From contig JAWKHS010000009.1 in the NCBI GenBank assembly GCA_041394705.1, forward strand, positions 62,001-126,000: 64,000 bases of DNA. The letters are read 5' to 3'. How positions within the stretch are numbered: the first letter of the stretch is position 1; the number at the start of each line of letters is the position of its first letter. Positions 43,602 to 51,612 of this stretch are shown here, in pieces. The notes beneath the pieces are model-generated. The model saw nothing but the letters and a program-made list of their open reading frames with translations, was not told the DNA's origin and made no database searches. The stretch comes from Vicinamibacterales bacterium. Its GTDB lineage: Bacteria; Acidobacteriota; Vicinamibacteria; Vicinamibacterales; UBA2999. Both the position numbers and the translations under genes were made by a program.

Positions 43602-45956
43602 ATGTCCACACCGACCACCGCCACCGTCCCCGCGTCCTCCGCCATCCCTCGTCGCCACGTCGTGACGCGGCCGGTCATGACCATCGAGGGACACGGGCTG
43701 GCCGAGGTCGAACTGGCCGGCTTCGCCTACGGCCCCCCGATCGGCGAGGCGCCGATCGCGGTCGTGGTGGGCGGCATCACCGCCTCGCCCTTCCCGCTGG
43801 GCGACGGCCGGCCCGAAGAGGCCGGCGGCGTCGAGCCCTGGTGGCCGGCGCTCTTCGCACCCGACCTCATCGACGTCTCGACGACCACCGTGCTCTGCCC
43901 GTGCTGGCCCGGGAACGGATCGACATGGCGGGGCTTCGATGACGACGTCCCCGGCCTGTCCGTCCTCGGGCTCGCGGACCTCGTGGCGGCCTGGCTCGAC
44001 GGCATCGGCGCCACCACGCCCGTCACCTTCGTGGGCGCGAGCCTGGGCGGCATGGTGGGCGTGGCCTTCGCCACCCGGCACCCCGGCCGCTGCCGCAGGC
44101 TCGTCACGATCTCGGCCGGCCTCCGGCCCGACGGCTGGGGCACGGCGACCCGGCACCTGCAGCGCGAGCTCGTGCGCGACGGCCTGAAGAACGGCGACGT
44201 CCGCACGGGGATGATCCGCGCGCGGCAGCTCGGCATGCTCACCTACCGGGGGCGGCTCGAGCTCGACACGCGGTTCGGGACCTTCACGCCGGGCCTGGAC
44301 CGCCCGCCCGTGGCCGACTATCTCGACGCGCACGGGCGCCGCTTCGCCGATCGCTTCCCGGTCCGGACGTTCCTCTTCCTGAGCGAGGCGATCGACCGCG
44401 GCGCGATCGGCACCGACGTCCGGACGCGACGGGCCCTCCTCGAACAGGTCACGGCCGAGACCATCGTCGTGGGCGTGCCGGGAGACATGCTGTTCCCGTG
44501 GGGCCTGCAGGTCGAGCTGCACCGCGAGCTGCAGGCCGTGGGCGCGCAGTCGTCGCTGTGGACGCTCGACTCGGTGTACGGCCACGATGCGTTCCTGGCG
44601 GATCAGGATCGGCTCGCCGACCTGCTGCGCGGCGCGCGCGCCTTCGGCGCCGGCGCCGACCAGCCGCGGCCGCGCTTCGACGGCGTGGGCGTGGAGCCCG
44701 TGCGGCGCCTGCGTGTCGGGCTCGTCGGGTGCGGCACGGTCGGCGGCGGGCTGCTCGAGATGATCGAGCGCCAGGGCACGGCGCTCGCCGACCGCTACGG
44801 CGTCCGCCTGGAGGTGACGCGCATCGCCGTCAGGGATCCTGGCAAGCGCCGGCATCCCCTGGCCGACGGCATCGCGCAGACCACGCGCCCGCTGGAGCTC
44901 GTGAGCGATCCCGACGTGGACGTCGTCGTCGAGGTGGCGGGCGGCGCGGCCGTGGAACCAATCCTGCGCGCCGCGCTGGCGGCCGGCAAGCCCGTCGTCA
45001 CGGCGAACAAGACGCTCCTCGCCACGAAGCTCGCCGAGCTCGGCGTGCTGGCCGAACGGACGGCGACGCCCCTCTACTGCGAAGCCGCGGCAGCCGCGGC
45101 CCTGCCCATCATCCGCCACCTCGCCCACCGCGCCGACGAGGTGCAGAGTCTGGCCGGCATCGTCAACGGCACGTGCAACTTCGCGATGACGCGCCTCGAG
45201 CAGGAGCTGTCGCTCGACGAGGCCGTGGCCGAGGCGCAGGCGCTCGGGTTCGCCGAGGCCGATCCGTCGGCCGATCTCGACGGCCTCGACGCCGCGGCGA
45301 AGCTGTCGATCCTGGCGTACCGGGCGTTCGGCGCCTGGGTGCGTCCCGACGCCTTCCCCGTGCGCGGCATTCGCGAGCTCGACCCGGCGGACTGCGATCT
45401 GGCCGAGTCGATGGGGTGCCGCATCCGCCTGCTGGCCAGGGCCGCGCGCGTCGGCGGCGCGCTGGACATGGCGGTGGAGCCGCTGCTCCTCCCGGCGTGG
45501 CACCTGCTCGCGTCGGTCGAAGAGGAATACAACGCCGTGTACCTCAAGTGCGCGGCCTCCGGCGACCTGAGCCTTTTCGGCAAGGGCGCGGGCGCGCTGC
45601 CGACGGCCACGGCCGTCCTCGGCGACCTCATCGATCTCGCGCAGCACAACTCCGTGCGATGGCCCATCCCCCAGCCGGCCGCCCTCGCGGGCGTGGGCGG
45701 CACGCCGGCCCTCGATCGCCGGCACTTCCTGCGGGTCTCCGCCGATCCGCATCCCGGCCTCGACCGCCGCGTGGAGAGCCTCGTGCGCCGGGCCGGACTG
45801 ACGGTCCAGAACCGCGCGGTACGAAGCGCCGGCGATCAGGTCCACCTCGGCTACGTCGTCTCGCCGGGATCGACCGCCGCGATCGAAGACGTGCGCCAGG
45901 GCATCGCGCGCCTGGCGCGCGTCAGCCGCGTCATCGCGCTCGGAGTGTACGAGTGA
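43602..45956 (+). CDS. Homoserine O-acyltransferase - homoserine dehydrogenase fusion
   Basis: 784 residues. Residues about 20-345 are a MetX-type alpha/beta hydrolase: GGITASPFPLGD, nucleophile Ser147 in GASLGG, Asp295 in GVPGDMLFPW and His328 in YGHDAFL. After a short linker (350-368), residues about 369-705 are homoserine dehydrogenase: RVGLVGCGTVGGGLLEMIE (NADP-binding), KPVVTANK with Lys470, IVNGTCNFAMTRLE and EADPSADLDGLDAAAKL. A C-terminal ACT-like domain (about 706-784, HFLRVSADPHPGLDRRVES) is kept. The fusion would make homoserine and O-acylate it in one chain, toward methionine. The next gene overlaps by four bases (GTGA). The inverted repeat upstream is a likely control site. Confidence 0.93.
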   Translation: MSTPTTATVPASSAIPRRHVVTRPVMTIEGHGLAEVELAGFAYGPPIGEAPIAVVVGGITASPFPLGDGRPEEAGGVEPWWPALFAPDLIDVSTTTVLCPCWPGNGSTWRGFDDDVPGLSVLGLADLVAAWLDGIGATTPVTFVGASLGGMVGVAFATRHPGRCRRLVTISAGLRPDGWGTATRHLQRELVRDGLKNGDVRTGMIRARQLGMLTYRGRLELDTRFGTFTPGLDRPPVADYLDAHGRRFADRFPVRTFLFLSEAIDRGAIGTDVRTRRALLEQVTAETIVVGVPGDMLFPWGLQVELHRELQAVGAQSSLWTLDSVYGHDAFLADQDRLADLLRGARAFGAGADQPRPRFDGVGVEPVRRLRVGLVGCGTVGGGLLEMIERQGTALADRYGVRLEVTRIAVRDPGKRRHPLADGIAQTTRPLELVSDPDVDVVVEVAGGAAVEPILRAALAAGKPVVTANKTLLATKLAELGVLAERTATPLYCEAAAAAALPIIRHLAHRADEVQSLAGIVNGTCNFAMTRLEQELSLDEAVAEAQALGFAEADPSADLDGLDAAAKLSILAYRAFGAWVRPDAFPVRGIRELDPADCDLAESMGCRIRLLARAARVGGALDMAVEPLLLPAWHLLASVEEEYNAVYLKCAASGDLSLFGKGAGALPTATAVLGDLIDLAQHNSVRWPIPQPAALAGVGGTPALDRRHFLRVSADPHPGLDRRVESLVRRAGLTVQNRAVRSAGDQVHLGYVVSPGSTAAIEDVRQGIARLARVSRVIALGVYE

Positions 45957-47341
45957 GCGCCGTCTCGGCCTGGCTCGATCCCGAGGCGTGTCCCAGGGAG
46001 CGGCCGCCGCTGGCGGCCATGGCCGAACCCACGCGCGATCTGCACGCCGCCATCGACGGCCAGGCGCGGCGCACGGGGGTTCCCTATCTCCACCCCGACG
46101 AGGCGACCGTGCAGCAGGATCTGCTGGGCTCGTCGGCCGTCGTCGAGTGGCAGGAAGGCAAGGCCGCCTTCCTCTTCGCCGCGGAGGGGTGCTGGTCGGA
46201 ACTGCCGCCGCTCTACGCCCGCTACGGCACGGCTGCCACCCGCGGCCTGATCGATCGGCTGAAAGCCCTCGAAGGCGCCGGCGCCGCCCTCGTGTGCGAT
46301 TCCGGCATGCAGGCCACGGCGCTGGTCTTCGACAGCCTGATGACCCCGGGCGCGCACGCCGTGCTGACCCGGCAGGTCTACAACAAGACCCGGAGCTACA
46401 TGCAGTGGCTGGTCACGCGGCTGGGCGGCACGTTGACGGTGGTGGACGATGGCGAGTACGACGCGCTCGCGGCCGCGATCACGCCAGCCACCCGCGTCGT
46501 CTTCGCCGAGACCTTCACGAACCCGCTGATGCGGGCGCAGGACCCGGCGCGCCTCGTCGCCGTCGTCGCGGAGGCCCGGCAGGCCGGGGCCGTTGACGCA
46601 CGGCTCGTCCTGGACTCCACCATCGCCACGCCGTGGGCGTTCGACACGCCGCTCCTCGCGCAGGGCGTGGACGTCGTGGTCGCGAGCGGCACCAAGGCGT
46701 TGAGCGGCACGGACCGCGACCTGTGGGGCTACGTCGCAACGAATGACACTCCCACGGCGAACGCGGTCATGGACCTCGTCGCGATGCGCGGCGGCGTCCT
46801 GGACTGGCGCCGGGCGACCGCCATTCTCGATCGCCTGGACGGGGCGGAGGCGGCGCACGCGCGGCGATGCGACACGGCGACGCGGGTGGCGGCCTTCCTC
46901 GCGAGGCATCCGCGCGTCGCTGAGGTGTTCCATCCGTCCCGGCCCGACCACCCGGACGCCGACATCGTCCGCCGCCACTACCGGCGGCACGGATCGATCG
47001 TGTCGTTCCGCGTCGCTGGCGCCGACGAGGCCCGGGCCCGGCACGTGGCCGACGTGCTGGCCACCACCACCATCGTCCGCTACGCGCTGTCGTTCGACGG
47101 CCTGGCCACGAAGGTGAACCACCACCAGACCGTGTCGGAGTACTTCACGCCGCCCGATCAGCTCCGCAGGAACGGCATCGACCGCCTGATCCGGCTGGGC
47201 GTCGGGCTGGAGGCAGCCGAGGACCTCGTCGCGGCCCTCAACTGGGCGCTGCACCACGCCGCCGACGTGTCACCCGAGGCCGTCGCCGCCTGGCAGCGGG
47301 CGCGCCGGAGCGCCCTGGAGCGGACACCAGCCCGACAGTAG
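45953..47341 (+). CDS. Cys/Met-metabolism PLP enzyme (cystathionine gamma-synthase / O-acylhomoserine sulfhydrylase type)
   Basis: 462 residues from a GTG that overlaps the stop of the fusion gene. Fold-type I PLP enzyme of the trans-sulfuration family: YARYGTAATRGL (from the YSRYGNPT-type motif), CDSGMQATALVFDSLM, FAETFTNPLMR, Asp221 in VLDSTIATPWAF, and Schiff-base Lys248 in VVASGTKALSG. It would use the acylhomoserine made by the upstream protein to form cystathionine or homocysteine. The motif after the lysine diverges from the usual SxTKYxxGH, so exact substrate choice is open. Coupled expression with the MetX-homoserine dehydrogenase fusion supports the methionine assignment. Confidence 0.88.
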   Translation: MSAVSAWLDPEACPRERPPLAAMAEPTRDLHAAIDGQARRTGVPYLHPDEATVQQDLLGSSAVVEWQEGKAAFLFAAEGCWSELPPLYARYGTAATRGLIDRLKALEGAGAALVCDSGMQATALVFDSLMTPGAHAVLTRQVYNKTRSYMQWLVTRLGGTLTVVDDGEYDALAAAITPATRVVFAETFTNPLMRAQDPARLVAVVAEARQAGAVDARLVLDSTIATPWAFDTPLLAQGVDVVVASGTKALSGTDRDLWGYVATNDTPTANAVMDLVAMRGGVLDWRRATAILDRLDGAEAAHARRCDTATRVAAFLARHPRVAEVFHPSRPDHPDADIVRRHYRRHGSIVSFRVAGADEARARHVADVLATTTIVRYALSFDGLATKVNHHQTVSEYFTPPDQLRRNGIDRLIRLGVGLEAAEDLVAALNWALHHAADVSPEAVAAWQRARRSALERTPARQ

Positions 47342-47344
47342 ACT
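47339..47344 (+). promoter_or_regulatory. -10-like TAGACT overlapping a stop codon
   Basis: TAGACT begins with the TAG stop of the PLP-enzyme gene and ends six bases before the GTG at 47351. It may give the CHASE3 gene its own leaderless transcript. Confidence 0.35.
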
Positions 47345-47350
47345 GAAAAG

Positions 47351-48265
47351 GTGCCGCTTTCCACGGACGATGGCCTTCCGCAGGCCGTGCAACGGCATCG
47401 GCCGATCTCGCTGTTGATCGGCCTGGCCATCGCGCTGCCCTTCGTGACCAGCATCGTGGCGGCGGGCGTCGTGCTCGCTCGCCAGACCGCGCTCCAGCAG
47501 TCGATGGCCCTCGTGACCGGCACGTTCGAAATCCGGTACGTGAGCGAGGAGCTGCGGGTCCATCTGACGACCGTCCAGTCTGCCTCGCGAGGCTACGTGC
47601 TCACGGGCCGCCGCGAGTTCCTGGAGCCGTTCGAGGGCGCCGCCCGCGACGCCGCCGCCACGGCGGCACGCCTGGCGATGCTCGTCCGCGACGTCGCCGC
47701 GCAGCGGGAGCGCGCCGCCACCGTGCAGACGCTGGTGACCGAACGCCTCGCGCTGGCGCGCTCCGTGATCGACGCGACGACTGCGGGGCGCGTCGACGAT
47801 GCCCGCCGGGAGATCGAGTCGGGCCGCGGGTTGCGGCTCACGAACCGCACCACGGCGCTCGCGGCCGAGATCGACGAGGCGGCCGGCGAACTGCTGCGGA
47901 CGCACGAGGCGCAGCTGGCAGGGACGGCCCGGCAACAGGGCTGGTGGCTCACGGGCCTGCTCGTGTCGAGTGCGGCGGCGCTCGTGGCCCTGCTCGCTGT
48001 CGTGAAGCGCGCGCGGGCCTACGAGGAGATCGTGCGGATGTGCGCGTGGTCGCAGACCATCGAGTACAAGGGCGCGTGGATGTCGTTCGAGGACTACCTC
48101 GCCGCGCGCTTCGGGCTCCAGACGACGCACGGCATCTCGCCGGAGGCGGCACGCAAGGTGCGCGAAGAAGTTGCGCGCGAGGTTGCGGCGGCCGCCACGA
48201 GCGACCGGCCAGCCCTGGACGACGGCCCGGGGGACGCTACCCCTCGTAGCGCATCATCGCCATGA
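47351..48265 (+). CDS. CHASE3-domain membrane protein without an output domain
   Basis: 304 residues from a GTG. Two membrane helices (about 19-42 and 194-216) flank a periplasmic helical CHASE3 domain (SEELRVHLTTVQSASRGYVLTGRREFL is its core). The cytoplasmic part is only about 85 residues: EEIVRMCAWSQTIEYKGAWMSFEDYL and FGLQTTHGISPEAARKV, then an Ala/Glu helix and a polar tail. That phrase is seen at the C-terminus of some CHASE3 and PAS-containing proteins, but no kinase, cyclase or methyl-accepting domain is present. It may sense stress and signal through a partner. It converges on and overlaps the multicopper oxidase gene by 29 bases. Confidence 0.82.
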   Translation: MPLSTDDGLPQAVQRHRPISLLIGLAIALPFVTSIVAAGVVLARQTALQQSMALVTGTFEIRYVSEELRVHLTTVQSASRGYVLTGRREFLEPFEGAARDAAATAARLAMLVRDVAAQRERAATVQTLVTERLALARSVIDATTAGRVDDARREIESGRGLRLTNRTTALAAEIDEAAGELLRTHEAQLAGTARQQGWWLTGLLVSSAAALVALLAVVKRARAYEEIVRMCAWSQTIEYKGAWMSFEDYLAARFGLQTTHGISPEAARKVREEVAREVAAAATSDRPALDDGPGDATPRSASSP

Positions 48266-49595
48266 ACCCGTTGTCCATGTGGAACTGCTGGTGGCAGTGG
48301 AAGAGCGCCAGCCCGGGCTGGTCGGCGGTGACGTCGATGTCCACCTGCTTCCACGGCGGCACGACGACCACGTCCTTCATGAGGCCGGACGTGGGCCGGC
48401 CGTCCACGCGCGCCAGCTCGAAGGTGTGGCGGTGGAGATGGACCGGGTGCGGGTCCGCGCTCTGGTTGTCGAGCGTCCACCGGTAGCGCTTCCCTGCCTG
48501 CACGACGATGTCGTCGGTCTTCGGATACTGCTTGCCGTTGATGGTCCAGTGGTGGCCGTCGACGGCCCGGAAGGCCAGCGTGAGCCGCCCGTCGATCGCC
48601 GCCGACGGCGTCTCGCGCACGCCGAAAATCGTGTAGTCCCAGGGACGCGGAAGCGGCTCCTGCCACCGGGGCGGTCCGGACGCGCCCGCGTACTCGACGA
48701 CGAGCCCGAGGCCCTTGTCCCGGTCGGCCGCGCGCGGAGCGCCGAGCACCCACACGCCTGGGTGGTCCATCTCCACGGTGGCATCGACGCGTTCGCCAGG
48801 GGCCACCTCCACGATGGGCACGGCGAGGGGCGTCGGCACGGGATTGCCGTCGAGGGCGAGCACGTGGAACCGGTGTCCGGCCAGCGCGAGCTGGTGTGTG
48901 AGCGTGGCGCTGGCGTTCACGATGCGGAAGAGGACGCGGCTGCCTTCCTTCACGCGCAGCGGTTCACCCGCGCCTAGCATCCGCCCGTTGATGCTGTAGC
49001 TCTTGAACTCGACATCGCGGGTGCCCTCGCGCCGGAACGACGGCTCCCATTCGTGCAGCACGAGCGGCACGTCGGCGTCATAGCTCCCCGGGTCGCCGTC
49101 CTCCACCACCATCACGCCGAACTGTCCCGTGTAGGTGCCCTTCCCGAGGTCGTTCGCCGCCGTGTCGTGGCTGTGGTACCAGCGCGTGCCCGCCGGTTCC
49201 GGCGTGAAAAGGTAGCGCCGCCGCCCGCGCGGCGGCACTCCCGGCGTGCCCTGTTCGTAGACGCCGTCCACGTCAGCCGGAATGTGGAGGCCGTGCCAGT
49301 GGACGATGTCCTCACTGGCCGTGTCGTTGAACACGTCCACCGTCATCGGCCGGCCGCGGCGCACCCGCACGAGCGGACCTGGCACCTGGCCGTTGTAGGC
49401 CAGCGTCCGCACCTCGCGCCTGGGCGCGATCTCATGACGGCACTGGCCGATCCGGAGCGTCACGTCCGCCGGACCGGCCAGTTCCTCGGGAGTCTGCGGC
49501 GGGTGGACCATCCGCCGCCCGCCGTGCTGGCCGCTGACAAGGGCCGGGACCGACGCCCACGCGGCCGCAGCGGCCAGCCATTCACGACGGGTCAT
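48237..49595 (-). CDS. Multicopper oxidase
   Basis: 452 residues. The N-terminal segment (MTRREWLAAAAAWASVPAL) resembles a Tat signal with RR, consistent with export of a folded copper protein. Three cupredoxin domains. Copper ligands: HWHG and WYHSH in domain 1, HPVHLHRHTF and HCHQQFHMDNGFM in domain 3, which supplies the type 1 and trinuclear centre residues. Laccase-type oxidase using O2; substrate unknown (metal, phenolic or cytochrome). The cytochrome c gene lies 39 bases upstream on the same strand and is a plausible electron donor. TACGGT is six bases before the ATG. Confidence 0.92.
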   Translation of the reverse strand: MTRREWLAAAAAWASVPALVSGQHGGRRMVHPPQTPEELAGPADVTLRIGQCRHEIAPRREVRTLAYNGQVPGPLVRVRRGRPMTVDVFNDTASEDIVHWHGLHIPADVDGVYEQGTPGVPPRGRRRYLFTPEPAGTRWYHSHDTAANDLGKGTYTGQFGVMVVEDGDPGSYDADVPLVLHEWEPSFRREGTRDVEFKSYSINGRMLGAGEPLRVKEGSRVLFRIVNASATLTHQLALAGHRFHVLALDGNPVPTPLAVPIVEVAPGERVDATVEMDHPGVWVLGAPRAADRDKGLGLVVEYAGASGPPRWQEPLPRPWDYTIFGVRETPSAAIDGRLTLAFRAVDGHHWTINGKQYPKTDDIVVQAGKRYRWTLDNQSADPHPVHLHRHTFELARVDGRPTSGLMKDVVVVPPWKQVDIDVTADQPGLALFHCHQQFHMDNGFMAMMRYEG

Positions 49596-49634
49596 GCCGC
49601 CACCGTACCACGGGTGCGCGGGCACGACGTGGCG

Positions 49635-50042
49635 CTACTGCTGAATCGACTTCAGGAAGTCGGTCAGCGCCTGGATCCGGATGGGCACGGTGTCGCGGCC
49701 GATCGAGCGGAAGAGCGATCCCCACACCGGCATGTCGCGCGAGCCGTGCGCGGCGATCTCGTCGGCGCCCTCGATGTAGCGCTTGATCTTGATCTCGGGG
49801 AAGGTGCCGCCGTTGCGCGCCGCGATCTTGGTCAGATCGGCCGGCGCCTTGGTGAGGGCCTTGGCCGCCGGGCCCGTGCCCTTGGCATCGAGGCCGTGGC
49901 ACGACGCGCAGTACGCGTTGAACATCCCGGCCCCGTCCGATGCCTGGGTGCGCGGCATCGGCTTCTCCTTCACCGTCTGCGCGTAGGACGTCCCGGCCGC
50001 GAACGCCAGTGCCGTCACCGCGATGAGGATGTGCCTGGTCAT
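49635..50042 (-). CDS. Small secreted c-type cytochrome
   Basis: 135 residues with signal peptide 1-22 (ending TSYAQ). One haem-binding CASCH motif (residues 45-49) in FNAYCASCHGLDAKGTG, and the axial Met is likely in the DMPVWG segment near residue 103, typical of class I monohaem cytochromes. GGAGGAGGT at 50048-50056 gives a clear ribosome-binding site. It is cotranscribed with the downstream multicopper oxidase and probably passes electrons in the periplasm. Confidence 0.9.
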   Translation of the reverse strand: MTRHILIAVTALAFAAGTSYAQTVKEKPMPRTQASDGAGMFNAYCASCHGLDAKGTGPAAKALTKAPADLTKIAARNGGTFPEIKIKRYIEGADEIAAHGSRDMPVWGSLFRSIGRDTVPIRIQALTDFLKSIQQ

Positions 50043-50358
50043 CGCCGACCTCCTCCGAGACGTCGTGGCAGCCGATCGCGCGCGCGAGCCACCAGGCCGC
50101 AGCGAGGATGCGAACGACGCTCTTGCGGGCTCGGGACCAGCAATTCCGGTGCCTTGCGGATGAGCCCGGCCGCGCGCGTGGATGCGCCCCGGGAGGGACG
50201 ATCGCGCGGGAATCCCCGCGAGGCGCGGGCGATTCCCCGGTCGCGTTGCAGGGCTGCCGCCGCCGTGGCCGCCACCGCCCAGCGTAGACCTCCGGCGACA
50301 ATCACTCAGACGGCGTGATGTCCTGAGACGTCAGAGTCAGGCGCAAGGCCGGTGCGCG
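50043..50358. other. Intergenic region, no gene supported
   Basis: 316 bases between the acyl-CoA dehydrogenase stop and the cytochrome start on the minus strand. It contains the cytochrome ribosome-binding site, a short GC hairpin (CGCGGG-AATC-CCCGCG at 50205-50220) and little else. An open frame of 88 codons on the minus strand (50305-50039) has arginine-rich composition typical of a chance frame. Confidence 0.45.
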
Positions 50359-51546
50359 TCAGTTCGCGAAGGCGGCGATGCCCGTCTGGGCGCGCCCGAG
50401 GATGAGCGCGTGGATGTCGTGGGTGCCTTCGTACGTGTTCACGACTTCCAGGTTCACCAGGTGCCGGATCACGCCGAACTCGTCCACGATGCCGTTGCCG
50501 CCCATCATGTCGCGCGCCATCCGGGCGATGTCGAGCGCCTTGCCGCACGAGTTGCGCTTCATGATCGAGGTGACCTCGGGCGCCGCCGTGCCCTCGTCCT
50601 TCATGCGCCCCAGGCGCAGCACGCCCTGCAGGCCGAGCGTGATCTCGGTCTGCATGTCGGCGAGCTTCTTCTGGATGAGCTGATTCGCCGCCAGCGGCCG
50701 GCCGAACTGCTTGCGGTCCAGCACGTAGTCGCGGGCGCGGAACCAGCAGTCCTCGGCGGCGCCCAGCGCGCCCCACGCGATGCCGTAGCGCGCGCTGTTG
50801 AGGCACGTGAACGGCCCCTTCAGGCCGCGGACGTCCGGGAAGGCGTTCTCGTCGGGGCAGAACACGTTCTCCATCACGATCTCGCCCGTGATGCTCGTGC
50901 GCAGGCCCACCTTGCCGTGCGTGCCGGGCGCGCTGAGGCCCTTCATGCCCTTGTCGAGGACGAACCCGCGGATCTCGTCGGCGTCGTCCTTCGCCCACAC
51001 GATGAAGACGTCGGCGATCGGGCTGTTCGAGATCCAGGCCTTGGTGCCGTTCAGCACGAAGCCGCCGTCGGCCTTCTTCGCCCGGGTGATCATCCCGCCC
51101 GGGTCCGATCCGAAGTTCGGTTCGGTCAGGCCGAAGCAGCCGATCCACTCGCCCGTCGCCAGCTTCGGCAGGTACTTCTGCTTCTGCGCCTCGGTGCCGA
51201 ACGCGTTGATGGGCACCATCACCAGCGAACCCTGGACGCTCATCATCGAGCGGAAGCCCGAGTCCACCCGCTCCACCTCGCGCGCGACCAGCCCGTAGCT
51301 CACGTAGCCGAGCCCCGCGCCGCCGTACTGCTCCGGGATGACGATGCCGAGGAAGTCCAGCGCGCCCATCTCCCGGAAGATCGACGGGTCCGGCGTCTCG
51401 TGCCGGAACATCTCCAGGGCGCGCGGCGCCAGTTTCTCCTGGCAATACTGGCGCGCCGTGTCGCGCACCATGCGCTCCTCGTCGGTCAGTTGCTGGTCGA
51501 GGAGCAGCGGGTCGTTCCAGGTGAAGCGCGCGGACGTCTTGGCCAT
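50359..51546 (-). CDS. gcdH: Acyl-CoA dehydrogenase, probably glutaryl-CoA dehydrogenase
   Basis: 395 residues. FAD/acyl-CoA dehydrogenase fold: N-terminal helices, FGLTEPNFGSDPGGMITRA, SARYGIAWGALGAAEDCWFRARDYVLDRKQFGRPLA, MMGGNGIVDEFGVIRHLVNLEVVNTYEGTHDIHALILGR. The catalytic Glu lies in the YEGTHDIH segment. The start LLLDQQLTDEERMVRDTARQYCQ and the RMARDMMGGNGI phrase are closest to glutaryl-CoA dehydrogenase, which oxidises and decarboxylates glutaryl-CoA in lysine/tryptophan breakdown. No other gene of that pathway is adjacent. The ATG lies ten bases after TAAGAT. Confidence 0.9.
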   Translation of the reverse strand: MAKTSARFTWNDPLLLDQQLTDEERMVRDTARQYCQEKLAPRALEMFRHETPDPSIFREMGALDFLGIVIPEQYGGAGLGYVSYGLVAREVERVDSGFRSMMSVQGSLVMVPINAFGTEAQKQKYLPKLATGEWIGCFGLTEPNFGSDPGGMITRAKKADGGFVLNGTKAWISNSPIADVFIVWAKDDADEIRGFVLDKGMKGLSAPGTHGKVGLRTSITGEIVMENVFCPDENAFPDVRGLKGPFTCLNSARYGIAWGALGAAEDCWFRARDYVLDRKQFGRPLAANQLIQKKLADMQTEITLGLQGVLRLGRMKDEGTAAPEVTSIMKRNSCGKALDIARMARDMMGGNGIVDEFGVIRHLVNLEVVNTYEGTHDIHALILGRAQTGIAAFAN

Positions 51547-51556
51547 GGCGACGCTG

Positions 51557-51562
51557 ATCTTA
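51557..51562 (-). promoter_or_regulatory. -10-like TAAGAT of the acyl-CoA dehydrogenase gene
   Basis: TAAGAT on the minus strand, ten bases before the ATG at 51546. The distance is at the long end for a leaderless start. Confidence 0.35.
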
Positions 51563-51612
51563 ATCCACCCGTCGGCAGGCGCCGGGGGCCGGGCCGGGCG
51601 CGTCCGCGGCCG

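Noticed and set aside
50039..50305. 88-codon frame upstream of the cytochrome gene
   Set aside because: Arg-rich, no ribosome-binding site and overlapping the cytochrome start; the first 18 residues look hydrophobic only by chance.
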